This document shows positions 29,318 to 39,139 of a stretch of DNA of 64,000 nucleotides, piece after piece. This DNA comes from a virus. The notes beneath the pieces were generated by a model. The model was given only the letters and a program-made list of their open reading frames with translations. It was not told the origin of the DNA and did no database searches. The position numbers and the translations under genes were made by a program. The first letter of the stretch is position 1, and every line of letters starts with the position of its first letter. The DNA is taken from the IMG/VR virus record IMGVR_UViG_3300027708_000068, positions 1 to 64,000 of that record; one strand, given 5' to 3'.

Positions 29318-29405
29318 TATACTATAAGGGCAGACCACGTCTGCTTTTCCTTGGAAGATAGCTCCTTCCTACCCTCTTTGTCCCCGCCTAGTGCGGGGAT
29401 TTTTT
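29318..29405 (+). ncRNA. Possible small structured RNA ending in terminator
   Basis: A TATACT box (29318-29323) would place an RNA start near 29330, but the -35 region is weak. The next 75 bases fold into three hairpins: GCAGAC-CAC-GTCTGC, GGAAG with CTTCC, and the terminator stem. No frame of any length is present. It could be a phage small RNA or only the 3' end of the early mRNA. Confidence 0.35.
29382..29405 (+). terminator. Rho-independent terminator at early/late convergence
   Basis: CCCCGC-CTAGT-GCGGGG followed by A and six T residues. It ends early transcription exactly where the leftward late block also ends (29404). Confidence 0.92.
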
Positions 29406-32400
29406 ACTTTTGCCCTTGCTTAAGGACTGGAATAAAGTAAGCAAGCATGTCTTCTGTTGGAATACGTACGCCTTTGTAAGTTAAAGCACGGGCATCTAAC
29501 GCGGCATTTAATGTGTTATCAATAGCCTCCCCATCAACCATTAACTTTTCCATACCAATATATTTTTTATTGTGCTGGCGAATTTGATTAATAACTGGCT
29601 GCAAATCTTTCTTGTCACCATTAAATTCTTTGTTCAAGATAGCGTCATTCATATGTTGCAGAATTTTAGTTCTATCTTGATTAGCTTTGATATATTCACC
29701 CTTAAGTTCAAAGCCAACTTCTTGTGTACGAGCTAACTTAGTAGGAGGAGAGCCTGCAGCCTGGGCTAAAATGTTAGCTATAGTTATATCTTCCTTCTTA
29801 ATAATAGTGTCGCCAGCTTTAGTCTTAGCACCTTCTGTTGCAAGTCGTGCAGCCACTAAAGGATTTTTAAAGAAAGCAGGCAAAGCTTTTTCTAAACCAC
29901 GTTCAATATGACCATTCTCAAAGTCATCTAATGCACCAGCTTGACCTAGGATACCTGATACCGCTGGTCCAATGTTAGCCAATATAAAATTGTTAAACGC
30001 TTCTTTATTAGTCTTAGCAGGTTGGCCTCCACGGAACCACAAGTTATCGAACGATGTACGTGAGCCAATGTTAATGTCAGTAATTGAAGAGATAGGACCG
30101 CTATAAAGCATATCTGCTGTTACAGGACCAAAGTTCTCTTGTAAGAATCTACGGAAACGCAAGTCTGCGTTCTGATACACCAACGGGTTTTGTGCACGGC
30201 GACGGCGTTTCTCTTCATCATCCTCACCTAAGTCACTTAAAGCTTCTACTACTGCACCAACAGTACTATAGAGCGGCATACCTTTTAGACCATGGAACAT
30301 AGCGCCCATCATCAATACACCACCAAGAATTTTCATACTTTCAGCAGCTTCTTTAGGGTTCTTCATAACCTGAGTAGAAGTATAGGCATGGCGGATAAAG
30401 AAAGATGTCATGTTAGCTGCATACATTTTGAACTGAGAAATAACAGGAGCGTATTTAAATGCTTCAGGTCTTTCCATTGCATCGTAGCGACCCATATTAT
30501 CTTGCACAGCAGCAATAGCTTTATTAATAGACTCATCAAAATTCTTAGTCTTTTCATAGTGCAACTCAAATGCCATCATGGATGCAATCTCACGGCTGAT
30601 ACGCTCGGAACCGCTAAACAAACCAGACATAATATTTGCAGTAGTACGTAGTACTTTCTTAGGCAGATTAAGGGTTGCATTTAATGGAGTGCGACCACGT
30701 TGGGAAAGAAGGTTATTCTCGGTAAATGCAAACAAGCCACGTTCTTTAAGTTCAGCATAAGCTTTTGATAGGGTCTTGTTATTCTTAACACGGGTTGAAT
30801 CAGCTACAGATATTGTGACAACAGGTAGATGGTCAGGCGACATCTTAGCTTGATAACCCATACTATTTAAAATATTTGAGTAAGCCGCGAACTTGGCGGA
30901 TGCTCTACCAACACCATAGCGTGCAGCCATTACTGGGTAAATCATTACGGGTACAGCTACTAGCTGAACTGCTGCAGACATAGCTCCTGTAAGCAACATG
31001 TAATATGCGTAGCGAGTAGCCAAAGAAGCTAGTATGTTAGGTGTCGGTGGGTTTAACTGTTCAACTGCCCTACGAGATACAGCATCAATAAACAAGCCAA
31101 GCTTAGCTTGCTCTGGGTTTCCAGACAAACTATCCCTTGCACGGGTAATCTCAGCTTCCATTTGGTCTGCATATTTAAGGCGTGGGATTTGACTAGCTAT
31201 ACGGTTAGCAGATTCGGTAAAATTACGGAACACATCGGCACTAAAGCCAGCTACATTTTCTGCGTGTAAAAACTGCTTACGAATACTAGACTCAGGCAAA
31301 GTCATTAACCAAGTTTGATAGAGTTGGTCTTTAAGTTCTTCGCTAGAGATTTCATCCATCTTAGCTTTGTCAACAATCTCAAACATGTTTTTTAGCATTG
31401 AGCTTTCACGATGGTTAGTGCGACGCAAGGAGGCAATATCATTACCTTCACTCATTTCGTTATCAGTAAACATCTGCTCTACGGATTTATTAGCTTCTCT
31501 AGCTTTCTTAATCTTATATAGCTCACGTTGCGCTGCAGTATCAAACAAAATAAAGCCTTTATCAGCACCCGCTTCACGCAACCAAACTGCGCCATGGCGC
31601 ATCAATGGGAAGTATTCTTGTATTGCATCCTTCTCTTGCATCTTGCGAATCTCAGCCATTAACTGGCCTTTAGGAGTCTTCTCATCTTTAACATCACCGG
31701 GCAACTCTTGTAGGCGCTCAATCCGCTCATCTAGTAAGTGGCGTGTAAGGTTGTAGTTATCTTTGTAAAACTGACGTACCATCTTATACATCTCATGGCC
31801 ACCTTCAACTTTACCTAAACGCTCCCAAGCATCATAAACAACTTGAATGTCATTCTTACGTTTAGTTACTTGGCCTTTTAAAGAAGGTAGTTTTACTGGG
31901 TCAGTAGCAGGGTCATTAATCTGTGCTTCTATAGCTTTAATCTTAGGGTCAGCTGCAACAGCGTCAATAGCGGTAGCGTGCGCATCTGGTGTAACACCTT
32001 TTAAACGCCCTAGGTGCATTGAGTTACCTAACAACTTATCATTGCCTTTACCACTTACAAGCCATTCAGCTAATTCATCGGTTTTCTTTGCATAGGCATC
32101 AAGCATACTTGTACGCATAGCAGACATCTTTTGCGTAAAGTCATCAATCTCTTTTAGACCCGGAATTTTATCCCCCATCCAACGGATAATGTCAGATGTA
32201 CGCAATACATAAAGCATAGCTTGAATAGCATCTTGCCCCATGCCTTTAAGCTTAGAGTTTAAATAATCTTTATAATCTTGGAAGTCATGCCCGTCTCTAA
32301 TAACCCCGCCCAAACCTTCGGTAATCTCATGTATCTTTTGGCTAAGCATAACCTTCTTAACATCACGGTCAACTTTCTCTACCTTATCTTTCTTTTGACG

Positions 32401-35400
32401 AGCTGCGCTTACTCCCGATACTTCTATTGTTGGCTTGTATTGTAATAAACCTTCAGTAACAAGTATTAAATCTTGCAGAGCAGACTGGTGGTTTCTATCC
32501 ATGGCAAATAACTGACGAATAGAATTAGTAAAGGCATTGAATAAAGTTTTAAAGAATCCTGGTTGGTCAGGAATTGCTTCGCCCTTAGTTTCTAACAAAA
32601 ACTGTTGCATAACATCTTCAGTTAAGCCATAAGCAACAAATTCTTTTAAGTCTTCAAACACGCCAACACGGTTAAACAAATCATCAAGGCGTGGGTCAAC
32701 TGGCTCACCAGATAATTTCTTTTCTAAAAAAGCATCTTGTGCATTAAACATAGCCATCTCTAGACCATGAATAGCATCTAGTAAAGCCGCTGGTATTTTA
32801 GAACCCCGCTCAAGTAGTTGTAGGTATTCGTCAATACGGGCATTGGTTGCAGCATGTAAAGCTTCGTGCAGGAATACGGTATTATTTGTGCCTTGGAAAT
32901 CTTGAGCATTACCAAAAGCTGGGCCACGTAAAAAGATGAATTTAAGGGTCTTTCCATCAGTAGGTCTTGTCCATTGACCAAATACACCATTAGCACCTTG
33001 GAAAGAATCTTTAAGAGTACCATCTGTAGTTCTTAACTCTGGTAATTCATTCTCTGCATTAACAATTTGTAATTGCACATCCTTAAGGAATGGAGCCAAA
33101 CGGCGGGCCAAGAAACGCTCAAAGGTTGTACCGTTTGCAAGGATATGGTTAATAGCTTGCTGAGTAGTCTTAAAGCCTAAGTACTTATCATTATGTACAC
33201 CACTAGTTGTAGTCTGTGAAGATTTAGATACCTTAGCAATGCCACGTTTTTTTGTATCAGCACGTACTTGAATATTAGCACGTTCTTGTGGAGTAATAGA
33301 TGGGTGGTCCAAACCTACCTTAGCGGTTGCACCTAATTTACCAGAACGTTGAGGGCCAGTAGCTACACCATGTAATGTATCTAGTGCTTGGTTGCGGTCA
33401 GTTCTATAACGCATGCCAGCATCAAGGTACGCATCTTGAGTTTTAAATTCGTCTCTTGACGGCTCAGGAAGTTCAAGAACGGCTTTAGCTGCAGCTATTT
33501 GTTTGTCTGTGGCTTTCCACTCTTTAGTCTGGGTAGCCTTAGCTTGCTTCTTAGCAACAGCTTCTTCAGGGGTTAATACGGCGGCTGGACGACCAGTACG
33601 TTTACCTTTAGTTGCTTGTGGAGCTGTAGTTGTGGTTGTTTCTGTGGGTGTGGTTGTAAGTAAACTAGCAGCTTCGCTTGATACATCTATAGGATAACCA
33701 GCCATTAAACCATTTGCGTATTTAAGACCTAGTTCATATGCTTGTTTTTCTTGTTTATTTTTGTAATCTTTAGCGCCTTTAGAATATCCATTTCTTGCAT
33801 CTCTGCCGCCCATTTCAAAAGCATTAATTAAAGGCCATCTTTCCGCAGGGGGTTGGTCAAACCCGGGTCTTCCATCTGTTCTTACATTATTTGTATTAAA
33901 CAATGTATGCGCCATTGTACCCGTATCATTTTGAACTTTTTGGCTTTCTGATGAGTCAAGACTTTGTAAACCAGGAGTAACTGGTGTTGCTTTTATAGGT
34001 GCAGGTGCTGCCGTAGTTGGAGTAGGTTGTGTAGTGACTTTAGGAATAACTACTTTGCTAACTGTTTCATCAAATGCCGGATGCAATGTACCTAAGTCAC
34101 TAGAATTTAAATTACCTTCTTCTAGTAAGTAGTCAGCAAATTCATTAGCTTTTTTCTTACCTATAGCTGGAGTAAAGTGTTGCAAAATATATGAACGAAC
34201 TTTTTTCATGGTAGGGGATTTACCAGTCTGTTCGTACTCTTGTTGAGCTATTTTATAACCCTCTTGTGCTTGTTGAAGCACACCCATTACTTGTGCTGAG
34301 GCTTGGATTCTATCGTTTAATGCACTTGGTTCATTCGTTTGCACAGCCTCTGTTCGTACTCCAGGTTGTCCAGTAGCTCCGACAGGGCTTGCCAATCCTG
34401 TAGGTTGAGATGTCGTAACTCCTCCGGTGGGCTGAAGTCCATCTTGAGGCACAGAAACGCTTGGCTGATTTGCTCCGGGGACAACTCCATTACTCTGCTG
34501 TGTTCCATTTTGTGTCTCCTCTAATACTAATTTTTGTGCATCTGCTAATGGTATACCAAGTTCAGTTGCTTTGGCTTGTACTTGCGCTTCTATATTTGGC
34601 GCTGATGCTTGCGCTGCAGTTTGTTTTATTGCAGTATCTAAAGGCATTGCAGGTATTGGAGTGCCTTCAGCAGATTGAACTACTGGTCCAGGAGGAGGTG
34701 TAGGTGTAGGTTGTCTTGCTGCAATAGCTTCTTTTTGTGCGGATTTAAATGTACTTACTGCGCCAGCAGGAGCACCGAATATTTCACCAAGACCTTCTTC
34801 CATAATTGCAATTGGGTCTAAGTTTTGGCTAGCTGCTAAGGAACCAATAGTTTCTCCAGCCATACCGTACAACGCTTGCACACCGACTTCTTTACCTACT
34901 TGTTTAGCAACGTCTTTTGCCACGCCTCTTTCTACATCTTTAAGCACGGTACGAGCTGCATTACCCGCAGAACCGAATGAGGCTGCATCAAACAAACCAA
35001 TAGCACCAGACTTAACTCCAGCCTTTTCCCAAGCTTCATCGTGTGGCATACCTTGTGCACGGTACTCAGCGTAGGTATTACCGAACTCCATCATTGCGGA
35101 AGTTGCGCCTGCTGAAGCCGCTGCAGTTGTAGGGCCTAGCTTAAAGAAAGATGCAAGTATTGCAGGTACAGCCATAACCAAAGAAGAAGGGGCTGACTCT
35201 AAACCAATACCAGCGATGTATCCAGGAATTTCAGATTTGTTGTTTAACAGAGTAGAACCATAAGCTTTTAGCTTATCAAACGTATCTAGCTTCTCATACT
35301 CTGGGCTGCTACCCATAGCACGGATTTCTTTTTGTAATGGGTTAATACCACGTTTTTGTTCGATAGCTGCACGTTCTTCACCATATCCAGCTATCTGTTG

Positions 35401-35829
35401 AATCTTATCTTGAATAGCTTTGTCTCGTGCGCTAATAGCTTCTAATTCGCTGGCAGGAGCTTTCTCGTAGAACTCGCCATACTTACGTTTATCAGCTGCT
35501 TGTAATTCCATTAAGCTAGCAATTTGGTTTGCCGTTGCCGCTTGTTTAACACCAACAAAACCTTTTTCCACAGCGCCTAAACTAGCTTGGCTTGGGGTAA
35601 GTACGTCAGTTACTGCTCTATTAATATCTGATATAGCACCAGTTATTCCAGTGCTCTCGGGTTCTTCTGTAGGTGCGGCAGATACGGTTACTTGCCCCTG
35701 TGGTTCTGGTTGTGCAGATATTTTCTGAGTTGGCAGAATATCATTTTGAATGGCCGCAAGAATAGCATCTTGGGACATAGAGTCGGGGAAATTAACCTGC
35801 CCAACATTAGGTATATTTACGATTGGCAT
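29404..35829 (-). CDS. Giant internal virion protein with HExxH motif
   Basis: 2141 residues, the largest product. Size, last place in the late block and N-terminus (PNVGQVNFPDSMSQDAILAA) mark it as an ejected internal virion protein, analogous in role to T7 gp16. Residues 988-992 are H-E-A-L-H in TVFLHEALHAATNARI, a zinc-metalloprotease-like motif. Hydrophobic stretches lie near 210-245 and 1620-1670 (YYMLLTGAMSAAVQLVAVPV), suited to crossing the host envelope during DNA delivery. Low-complexity Gln/Pro/Thr linkers occur near 375-500 and 600-740. No lysozyme or transglycosylase motif is obvious. Confidence 0.88.
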   Translation of the reverse strand: MPIVNIPNVGQVNFPDSMSQDAILAAIQNDILPTQKISAQPEPQGQVTVSAAPTEEPESTGITGAISDINRAVTDVLTPSQASLGAVEKGFVGVKQAATANQIASLMELQAADKRKYGEFYEKAPASELEAISARDKAIQDKIQQIAGYGEERAAIEQKRGINPLQKEIRAMGSSPEYEKLDTFDKLKAYGSTLLNNKSEIPGYIAGIGLESAPSSLVMAVPAILASFFKLGPTTAAASAGATSAMMEFGNTYAEYRAQGMPHDEAWEKAGVKSGAIGLFDAASFGSAGNAARTVLKDVERGVAKDVAKQVGKEVGVQALYGMAGETIGSLAASQNLDPIAIMEEGLGEIFGAPAGAVSTFKSAQKEAIAARQPTPTPPPGPVVQSAEGTPIPAMPLDTAIKQTAAQASAPNIEAQVQAKATELGIPLADAQKLVLEETQNGTQQSNGVVPGANQPSVSVPQDGLQPTGGVTTSQPTGLASPVGATGQPGVRTEAVQTNEPSALNDRIQASAQVMGVLQQAQEGYKIAQQEYEQTGKSPTMKKVRSYILQHFTPAIGKKKANEFADYLLEEGNLNSSDLGTLHPAFDETVSKVVIPKVTTQPTPTTAAPAPIKATPVTPGLQSLDSSESQKVQNDTGTMAHTLFNTNNVRTDGRPGFDQPPAERWPLINAFEMGGRDARNGYSKGAKDYKNKQEKQAYELGLKYANGLMAGYPIDVSSEAASLLTTTPTETTTTTAPQATKGKRTGRPAAVLTPEEAVAKKQAKATQTKEWKATDKQIAAAKAVLELPEPSRDEFKTQDAYLDAGMRYRTDRNQALDTLHGVATGPQRSGKLGATAKVGLDHPSITPQERANIQVRADTKKRGIAKVSKSSQTTTSGVHNDKYLGFKTTQQAINHILANGTTFERFLARRLAPFLKDVQLQIVNAENELPELRTTDGTLKDSFQGANGVFGQWTRPTDGKTLKFIFLRGPAFGNAQDFQGTNNTVFLHEALHAATNARIDEYLQLLERGSKIPAALLDAIHGLEMAMFNAQDAFLEKKLSGEPVDPRLDDLFNRVGVFEDLKEFVAYGLTEDVMQQFLLETKGEAIPDQPGFFKTLFNAFTNSIRQLFAMDRNHQSALQDLILVTEGLLQYKPTIEVSGVSAARQKKDKVEKVDRDVKKVMLSQKIHEITEGLGGVIRDGHDFQDYKDYLNSKLKGMGQDAIQAMLYVLRTSDIIRWMGDKIPGLKEIDDFTQKMSAMRTSMLDAYAKKTDELAEWLVSGKGNDKLLGNSMHLGRLKGVTPDAHATAIDAVAADPKIKAIEAQINDPATDPVKLPSLKGQVTKRKNDIQVVYDAWERLGKVEGGHEMYKMVRQFYKDNYNLTRHLLDERIERLQELPGDVKDEKTPKGQLMAEIRKMQEKDAIQEYFPLMRHGAVWLREAGADKGFILFDTAAQRELYKIKKAREANKSVEQMFTDNEMSEGNDIASLRRTNHRESSMLKNMFEIVDKAKMDEISSEELKDQLYQTWLMTLPESSIRKQFLHAENVAGFSADVFRNFTESANRIASQIPRLKYADQMEAEITRARDSLSGNPEQAKLGLFIDAVSRRAVEQLNPPTPNILASLATRYAYYMLLTGAMSAAVQLVAVPVMIYPVMAARYGVGRASAKFAAYSNILNSMGYQAKMSPDHLPVVTISVADSTRVKNNKTLSKAYAELKERGLFAFTENNLLSQRGRTPLNATLNLPKKVLRTTANIMSGLFSGSERISREIASMMAFELHYEKTKNFDESINKAIAAVQDNMGRYDAMERPEAFKYAPVISQFKMYAANMTSFFIRHAYTSTQVMKNPKEAAESMKILGGVLMMGAMFHGLKGMPLYSTVGAVVEALSDLGEDDEEKRRRRAQNPLVYQNADLRFRRFLQENFGPVTADMLYSGPISSITDINIGSRTSFDNLWFRGGQPAKTNKEAFNNFILANIGPAVSGILGQAGALDDFENGHIERGLEKALPAFFKNPLVAARLATEGAKTKAGDTIIKKEDITIANILAQAAGSPPTKLARTQEVGFELKGEYIKANQDRTKILQHMNDAILNKEFNGDKKDLQPVINQIRQHNKKYIGMEKLMVDGEAIDNTLNAALDARALTYKGVRIPTEDMLAYFIPVLKQGQK

Positions 35830-35846
35830 CGTTGTATTTTACCTAA

Positions 35847-38729
35847 TTATTGGTTGGGTACGTAGTTTAATATTCCATTTTGGCCCGGTACTAATTTACC
35901 CCCTACCGGTACTTGTGTATTTCCAGGTATATTAGGGGTAACTACAGGCTGTGCGCCACCACTTTTAGCATTACCTAACTGCGTATTAAACTCCGTTTCA
36001 ACTGCTCTGCGTCTAGCTTCAATTGCAGCAGCATTGGCTTTTTTCTCGGCATCTGTACCAGTAAACTCTAATGTACGTTGTTGTTTGAATAAGTTATTAA
36101 GTTCTTGGTCTTTAGCTATCCTATCACCTAATGCACTAGCAACTTGCGTTGCACCATAAGGACGAGTTGCAGCAAAGTATTGTTGTTGGGCTTTTTGTAA
36201 AGTAATTGGGCTATCAGGACTATAACCTTGTGCAACCAATGCGTCATACTCAATCTTAATACCAGCTTTATCTTTAGCACTTGCTTTCTCAGCACTGATA
36301 CCCGCAGCAGCAACAGTAGCCCCCGCATGGATTTGAGCAGCTTTAATAGCCGCGTCAGCTGCTGTTTCAGAACCAAGAATTTTAACGAGGTCATCACGAG
36401 TGGCTTTTTTGTCTTCACGATATGCTTTAAGAATATCTGCTTCAGAGTTATAACCAAATTTACCAAGTTCAAACTGTTGTTTAGCCAAATCTAGTTTAGC
36501 TTGTTTTTGTTCTTTAACATCTTGTGCATAGCCAGCAATAGCAGGTTGTACGCCCTGACCAATATTAACACCGCCAAAAGGAGATGCACCGCCCATCATA
36601 CCCATACCTGCTTGGAGTAAGCGTAAACCCTGAGAAGACTTAGCATCTGCTTCAGTAGTCAAACCAGCTTGAGATAACATATCACCATACTTAGTAGCAA
36701 AATCAGTTTTAGGTTGCATTGCCTTGTTCTTAGCAATTTGTTCTTCCATTGGGGTTTTATATTCTTGCATTAACATAGACTTAATGGAACTATCATCTTT
36801 TACTACATCCCCTTCAGCAAACGCAACAATACCACCACCAGCGCCTTGGTAGTTATAGTTTTGACCAATACCCGCTGGACGCATCTGGCTACGAAACGCT
36901 TGTTGCCCTGTAGCTGCTTGCGCAGTTTGTGGGTCGTTCATTCTTGGGTCAGCTTTTTGAGCTAATTGTTTATCATCTAAACGACCAAGCATTGCATCTA
37001 ACTTGGGAGCAGGTACACCGCTAGCAATACCGCCTTTAGCCATCTTAACAATGTCTTCAGTGGAACCACCTTGGGCAGCAGTAGCTAACTTATACGCGCC
37101 AATACCAGCAGTACCAAGACCAGCCAATGTAGATACAGAACTTGGCGCAGCCTGATAAGACTGAGTAGTAGTTGCTTGCATAGGTAAACCACGCAATAAA
37201 GAACTCATGTTTGCTAACTGAGTCATTGGGTATTGCTGAGCAGTAGCGTAGTTTTGAATCTGCTGATTAATAATATTTTGTTGTTGTGCTTGCTGAGCAG
37301 CACCTGCAGCTTGTTGAGCCTGTGCAATATTAAGTTCAGTACCTGTTTGTTGACCAGCAATATTAGCCAAATTAGTACCTTGAGCACCAAGTTGTTGATA
37401 TGCAGCTTGTTGAGCAGCTGTACCTTGTAAACCAGTATTAGCTCCAGATATGCCTTGTCCGTATAACTGATTGGCTGTAGAAAGACCTTGTAACCCAGCT
37501 TGTTGACCTTGCATTGCAGCATTAACACCAGATAGACCCACACCAGCACCCTGCATAGCCGCTTGTTGACCAGCGAGCCCAGCATTAACACCAGCCAAAC
37601 CAGTATTAGCACCTTGAATATTTGCTTGTTGTCCAGCAAGAGCGGCGTTAACACCGGATAGACCTACACCAGCACCTTGCATAGCAGCCTGTTGGCCTTG
37701 AATACCTTGAGCTGTACCTTGCATACCAAGATTGGCTGCAGTCTGCATATTCTGATTAGCTGTATTATAGGCTTGGTTATACGCATTACCAACAAGTTGG
37801 TTCTGTGCAAGCATTTGGTTTTGTTGGTTTAATCCCTGCATAACGGCTTGACGACCACCACCAAATGCACCCTGTTGAGTAGCTTGTCCTTGATTTTGCG
37901 CATTAATTTGCCCAAATTGTTGGTTCTGAAGCTGCATAGCTGGGTTTAATGTAGCTTGCAAATATGGGTTCATATAAGACTGAACTGCTCCAGCATTAGT
38001 AGCATTTTGTCCATAAGATAAACCTTGCTCCGCACCCAATGCCCCATAACCAGCAGCATTTTGACCAGCTTGCATACCAGCATTTCCATAACCTAAACCA
38101 CCAACAGTACCAATAGCCCCTGCAAGTTGACCAGCTTGTGCGCCTTGATTGCCGTAACGCATACCACCCATAGTACCAAGAGCAGCTGCAGTTTGACCGG
38201 CTTGGGCACCCATACCACCATAACCCATACCACCAACAGCACCAATATCAGCAGCATTTTGACCATATTGTTGTGCTTGCGGAGCCAAACTAGCTGCACT
38301 AGCTCCAAAATTAGCGCCTAACCCACCATACTGAGCAGCTGTATTTGCAGTACTTAAAGCGCCTAAACCGGCTGTAGTAGCATAATCCGTACCTGTAGCA
38401 TATTGCCCAGGAGTTTGCATATTAGCAATATTAGACTGGGCTTGTTGTTGTAATGGAGAAAAGCCAGCAACATAATCTGTTGGACTAGAGCTATACGGAG
38501 TATATGGCTTCATGCTGGTTACATTACCAGAGTCATCATAATTAAAAATCTGTTGCTGAGCAGCACCAAGCATTGTTTCTACATAAGGCTGAGCATATGT
38601 AGGGATATTAGTATTAGTTACGTTAGTTTGGGTAGGTGCTGGGGAACCCGAAGAACCACCGCCGCTAGAGCCGCCACGAGCAACACCGCCGTCAGCAAAT
38701 AATTTTTGTTTCCATCTTAATAAACTCAT
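35847..38729 (-). CDS. Gly/Gln/Ala-rich internal virion protein with repeats
   Basis: 960 residues. The first half consists of repeated Gly/Ala/Gln units (AAMQGAGVGLSGVNAALAGQ and close variants; GGMGYGGMGAQAGQ), the second half of helical, charged sequence (GKFGYNSEADILKAYREDKK). This type lies beside the giant ejection protein in podovirus-like genomes and probably belongs to the internal core or tail. The DNA behind the repeats (about 37.2-38.3 kb) is itself repetitive. The last 4 bases overlap the acetyltransferase-like gene. Confidence 0.8.
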   Translation of the reverse strand: MSLLRWKQKLFADGGVARGGSSGGGSSGSPAPTQTNVTNTNIPTYAQPYVETMLGAAQQQIFNYDDSGNVTSMKPYTPYSSSPTDYVAGFSPLQQQAQSNIANMQTPGQYATGTDYATTAGLGALSTANTAAQYGGLGANFGASAASLAPQAQQYGQNAADIGAVGGMGYGGMGAQAGQTAAALGTMGGMRYGNQGAQAGQLAGAIGTVGGLGYGNAGMQAGQNAAGYGALGAEQGLSYGQNATNAGAVQSYMNPYLQATLNPAMQLQNQQFGQINAQNQGQATQQGAFGGGRQAVMQGLNQQNQMLAQNQLVGNAYNQAYNTANQNMQTAANLGMQGTAQGIQGQQAAMQGAGVGLSGVNAALAGQQANIQGANTGLAGVNAGLAGQQAAMQGAGVGLSGVNAAMQGQQAGLQGLSTANQLYGQGISGANTGLQGTAAQQAAYQQLGAQGTNLANIAGQQTGTELNIAQAQQAAGAAQQAQQQNIINQQIQNYATAQQYPMTQLANMSSLLRGLPMQATTTQSYQAAPSSVSTLAGLGTAGIGAYKLATAAQGGSTEDIVKMAKGGIASGVPAPKLDAMLGRLDDKQLAQKADPRMNDPQTAQAATGQQAFRSQMRPAGIGQNYNYQGAGGGIVAFAEGDVVKDDSSIKSMLMQEYKTPMEEQIAKNKAMQPKTDFATKYGDMLSQAGLTTEADAKSSQGLRLLQAGMGMMGGASPFGGVNIGQGVQPAIAGYAQDVKEQKQAKLDLAKQQFELGKFGYNSEADILKAYREDKKATRDDLVKILGSETAADAAIKAAQIHAGATVAAAGISAEKASAKDKAGIKIEYDALVAQGYSPDSPITLQKAQQQYFAATRPYGATQVASALGDRIAKDQELNNLFKQQRTLEFTGTDAEKKANAAAIEARRRAVETEFNTQLGNAKSGGAQPVVTPNIPGNTQVPVGGKLVPGQNGILNYVPNQ

Positions 38730-39139
38730 ATTTTTGTCTCTACAATAATGTACCGCTCTTCAAACCCATAACGACTCCACAAACGAGCTATTGCTTCTCT
38801 AGCCGCACCTTGTATTTTAGTCGCCCCAAAGGACTTCAAAACATTTCTTAACTGCGCAAAAGTATCTCGGTTAGACACTAATCTACCACCAATAAACGTT
38901 ATAAATGCTACACGGTCATTCGGCATATTAATAAAGTTTACCGTCGCTGCTCCATGTAATTTACCTTCTTCATCTGCTGCTACTAACAATAACCATGACC
39001 CTTGTGCTATATACACTTTAATCTGGTCTAATGTGTAATCATCGCCACCAAACTTTTGAGCTTCAGCAATATACTGCTCGACCAAAGGCCAAGTTTGATG
39101 CACATGCTGATGGGCTACGTGACTAATTGTTAAGGTCAT
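38726..39139 (-). CDS. GNAT-like protein of the internal virion cluster (T7 gp13-like)
   Basis: 137 residues with the GNAT arrangement: helix (VHQTWPLVEQYIAEAQKFGG), strands with WLLLVAADEEGKLHGAATVN, a central strand AFITFIGGRL, and RLWSRYGFEERYIIVE at the end. Similar small GNAT-like proteins, including T7 gp13, are encoded next to internal virion proteins in podoviruses. Whether it still binds acetyl-CoA is unknown. ATGA-type overlaps join it to both neighbours. Confidence 0.75.
   Translation of the reverse strand: MTLTISHVAHQHVHQTWPLVEQYIAEAQKFGGDDYTLDQIKVYIAQGSWLLLVAADEEGKLHGAATVNFINMPNDRVAFITFIGGRLVSNRDTFAQLRNVLKSFGATKIQGAAREAIARLWSRYGFEERYIIVETKI

Noticed and set aside
29766-29778. 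CTAAAATGTTAGC as a late-region palindrome copy
   Set aside because: One central base is missing relative to the 13-bp site, so symmetry and spacing are broken. Other late ATGTTA occurrences are only half-sites.
37040-37060. TTAACAATGTCTT as a palindrome copy
   Set aside because: Only the left half matches. Half-sites are expected by chance in AT-rich DNA.
38093-38308. Leu/Val-rich minus-strand frames within the 960-residue gene
   Set aside because: They are out-of-frame readings of Gly/Ala/Gln repeats, which yield hydrophobic low-complexity strings; not membrane proteins.
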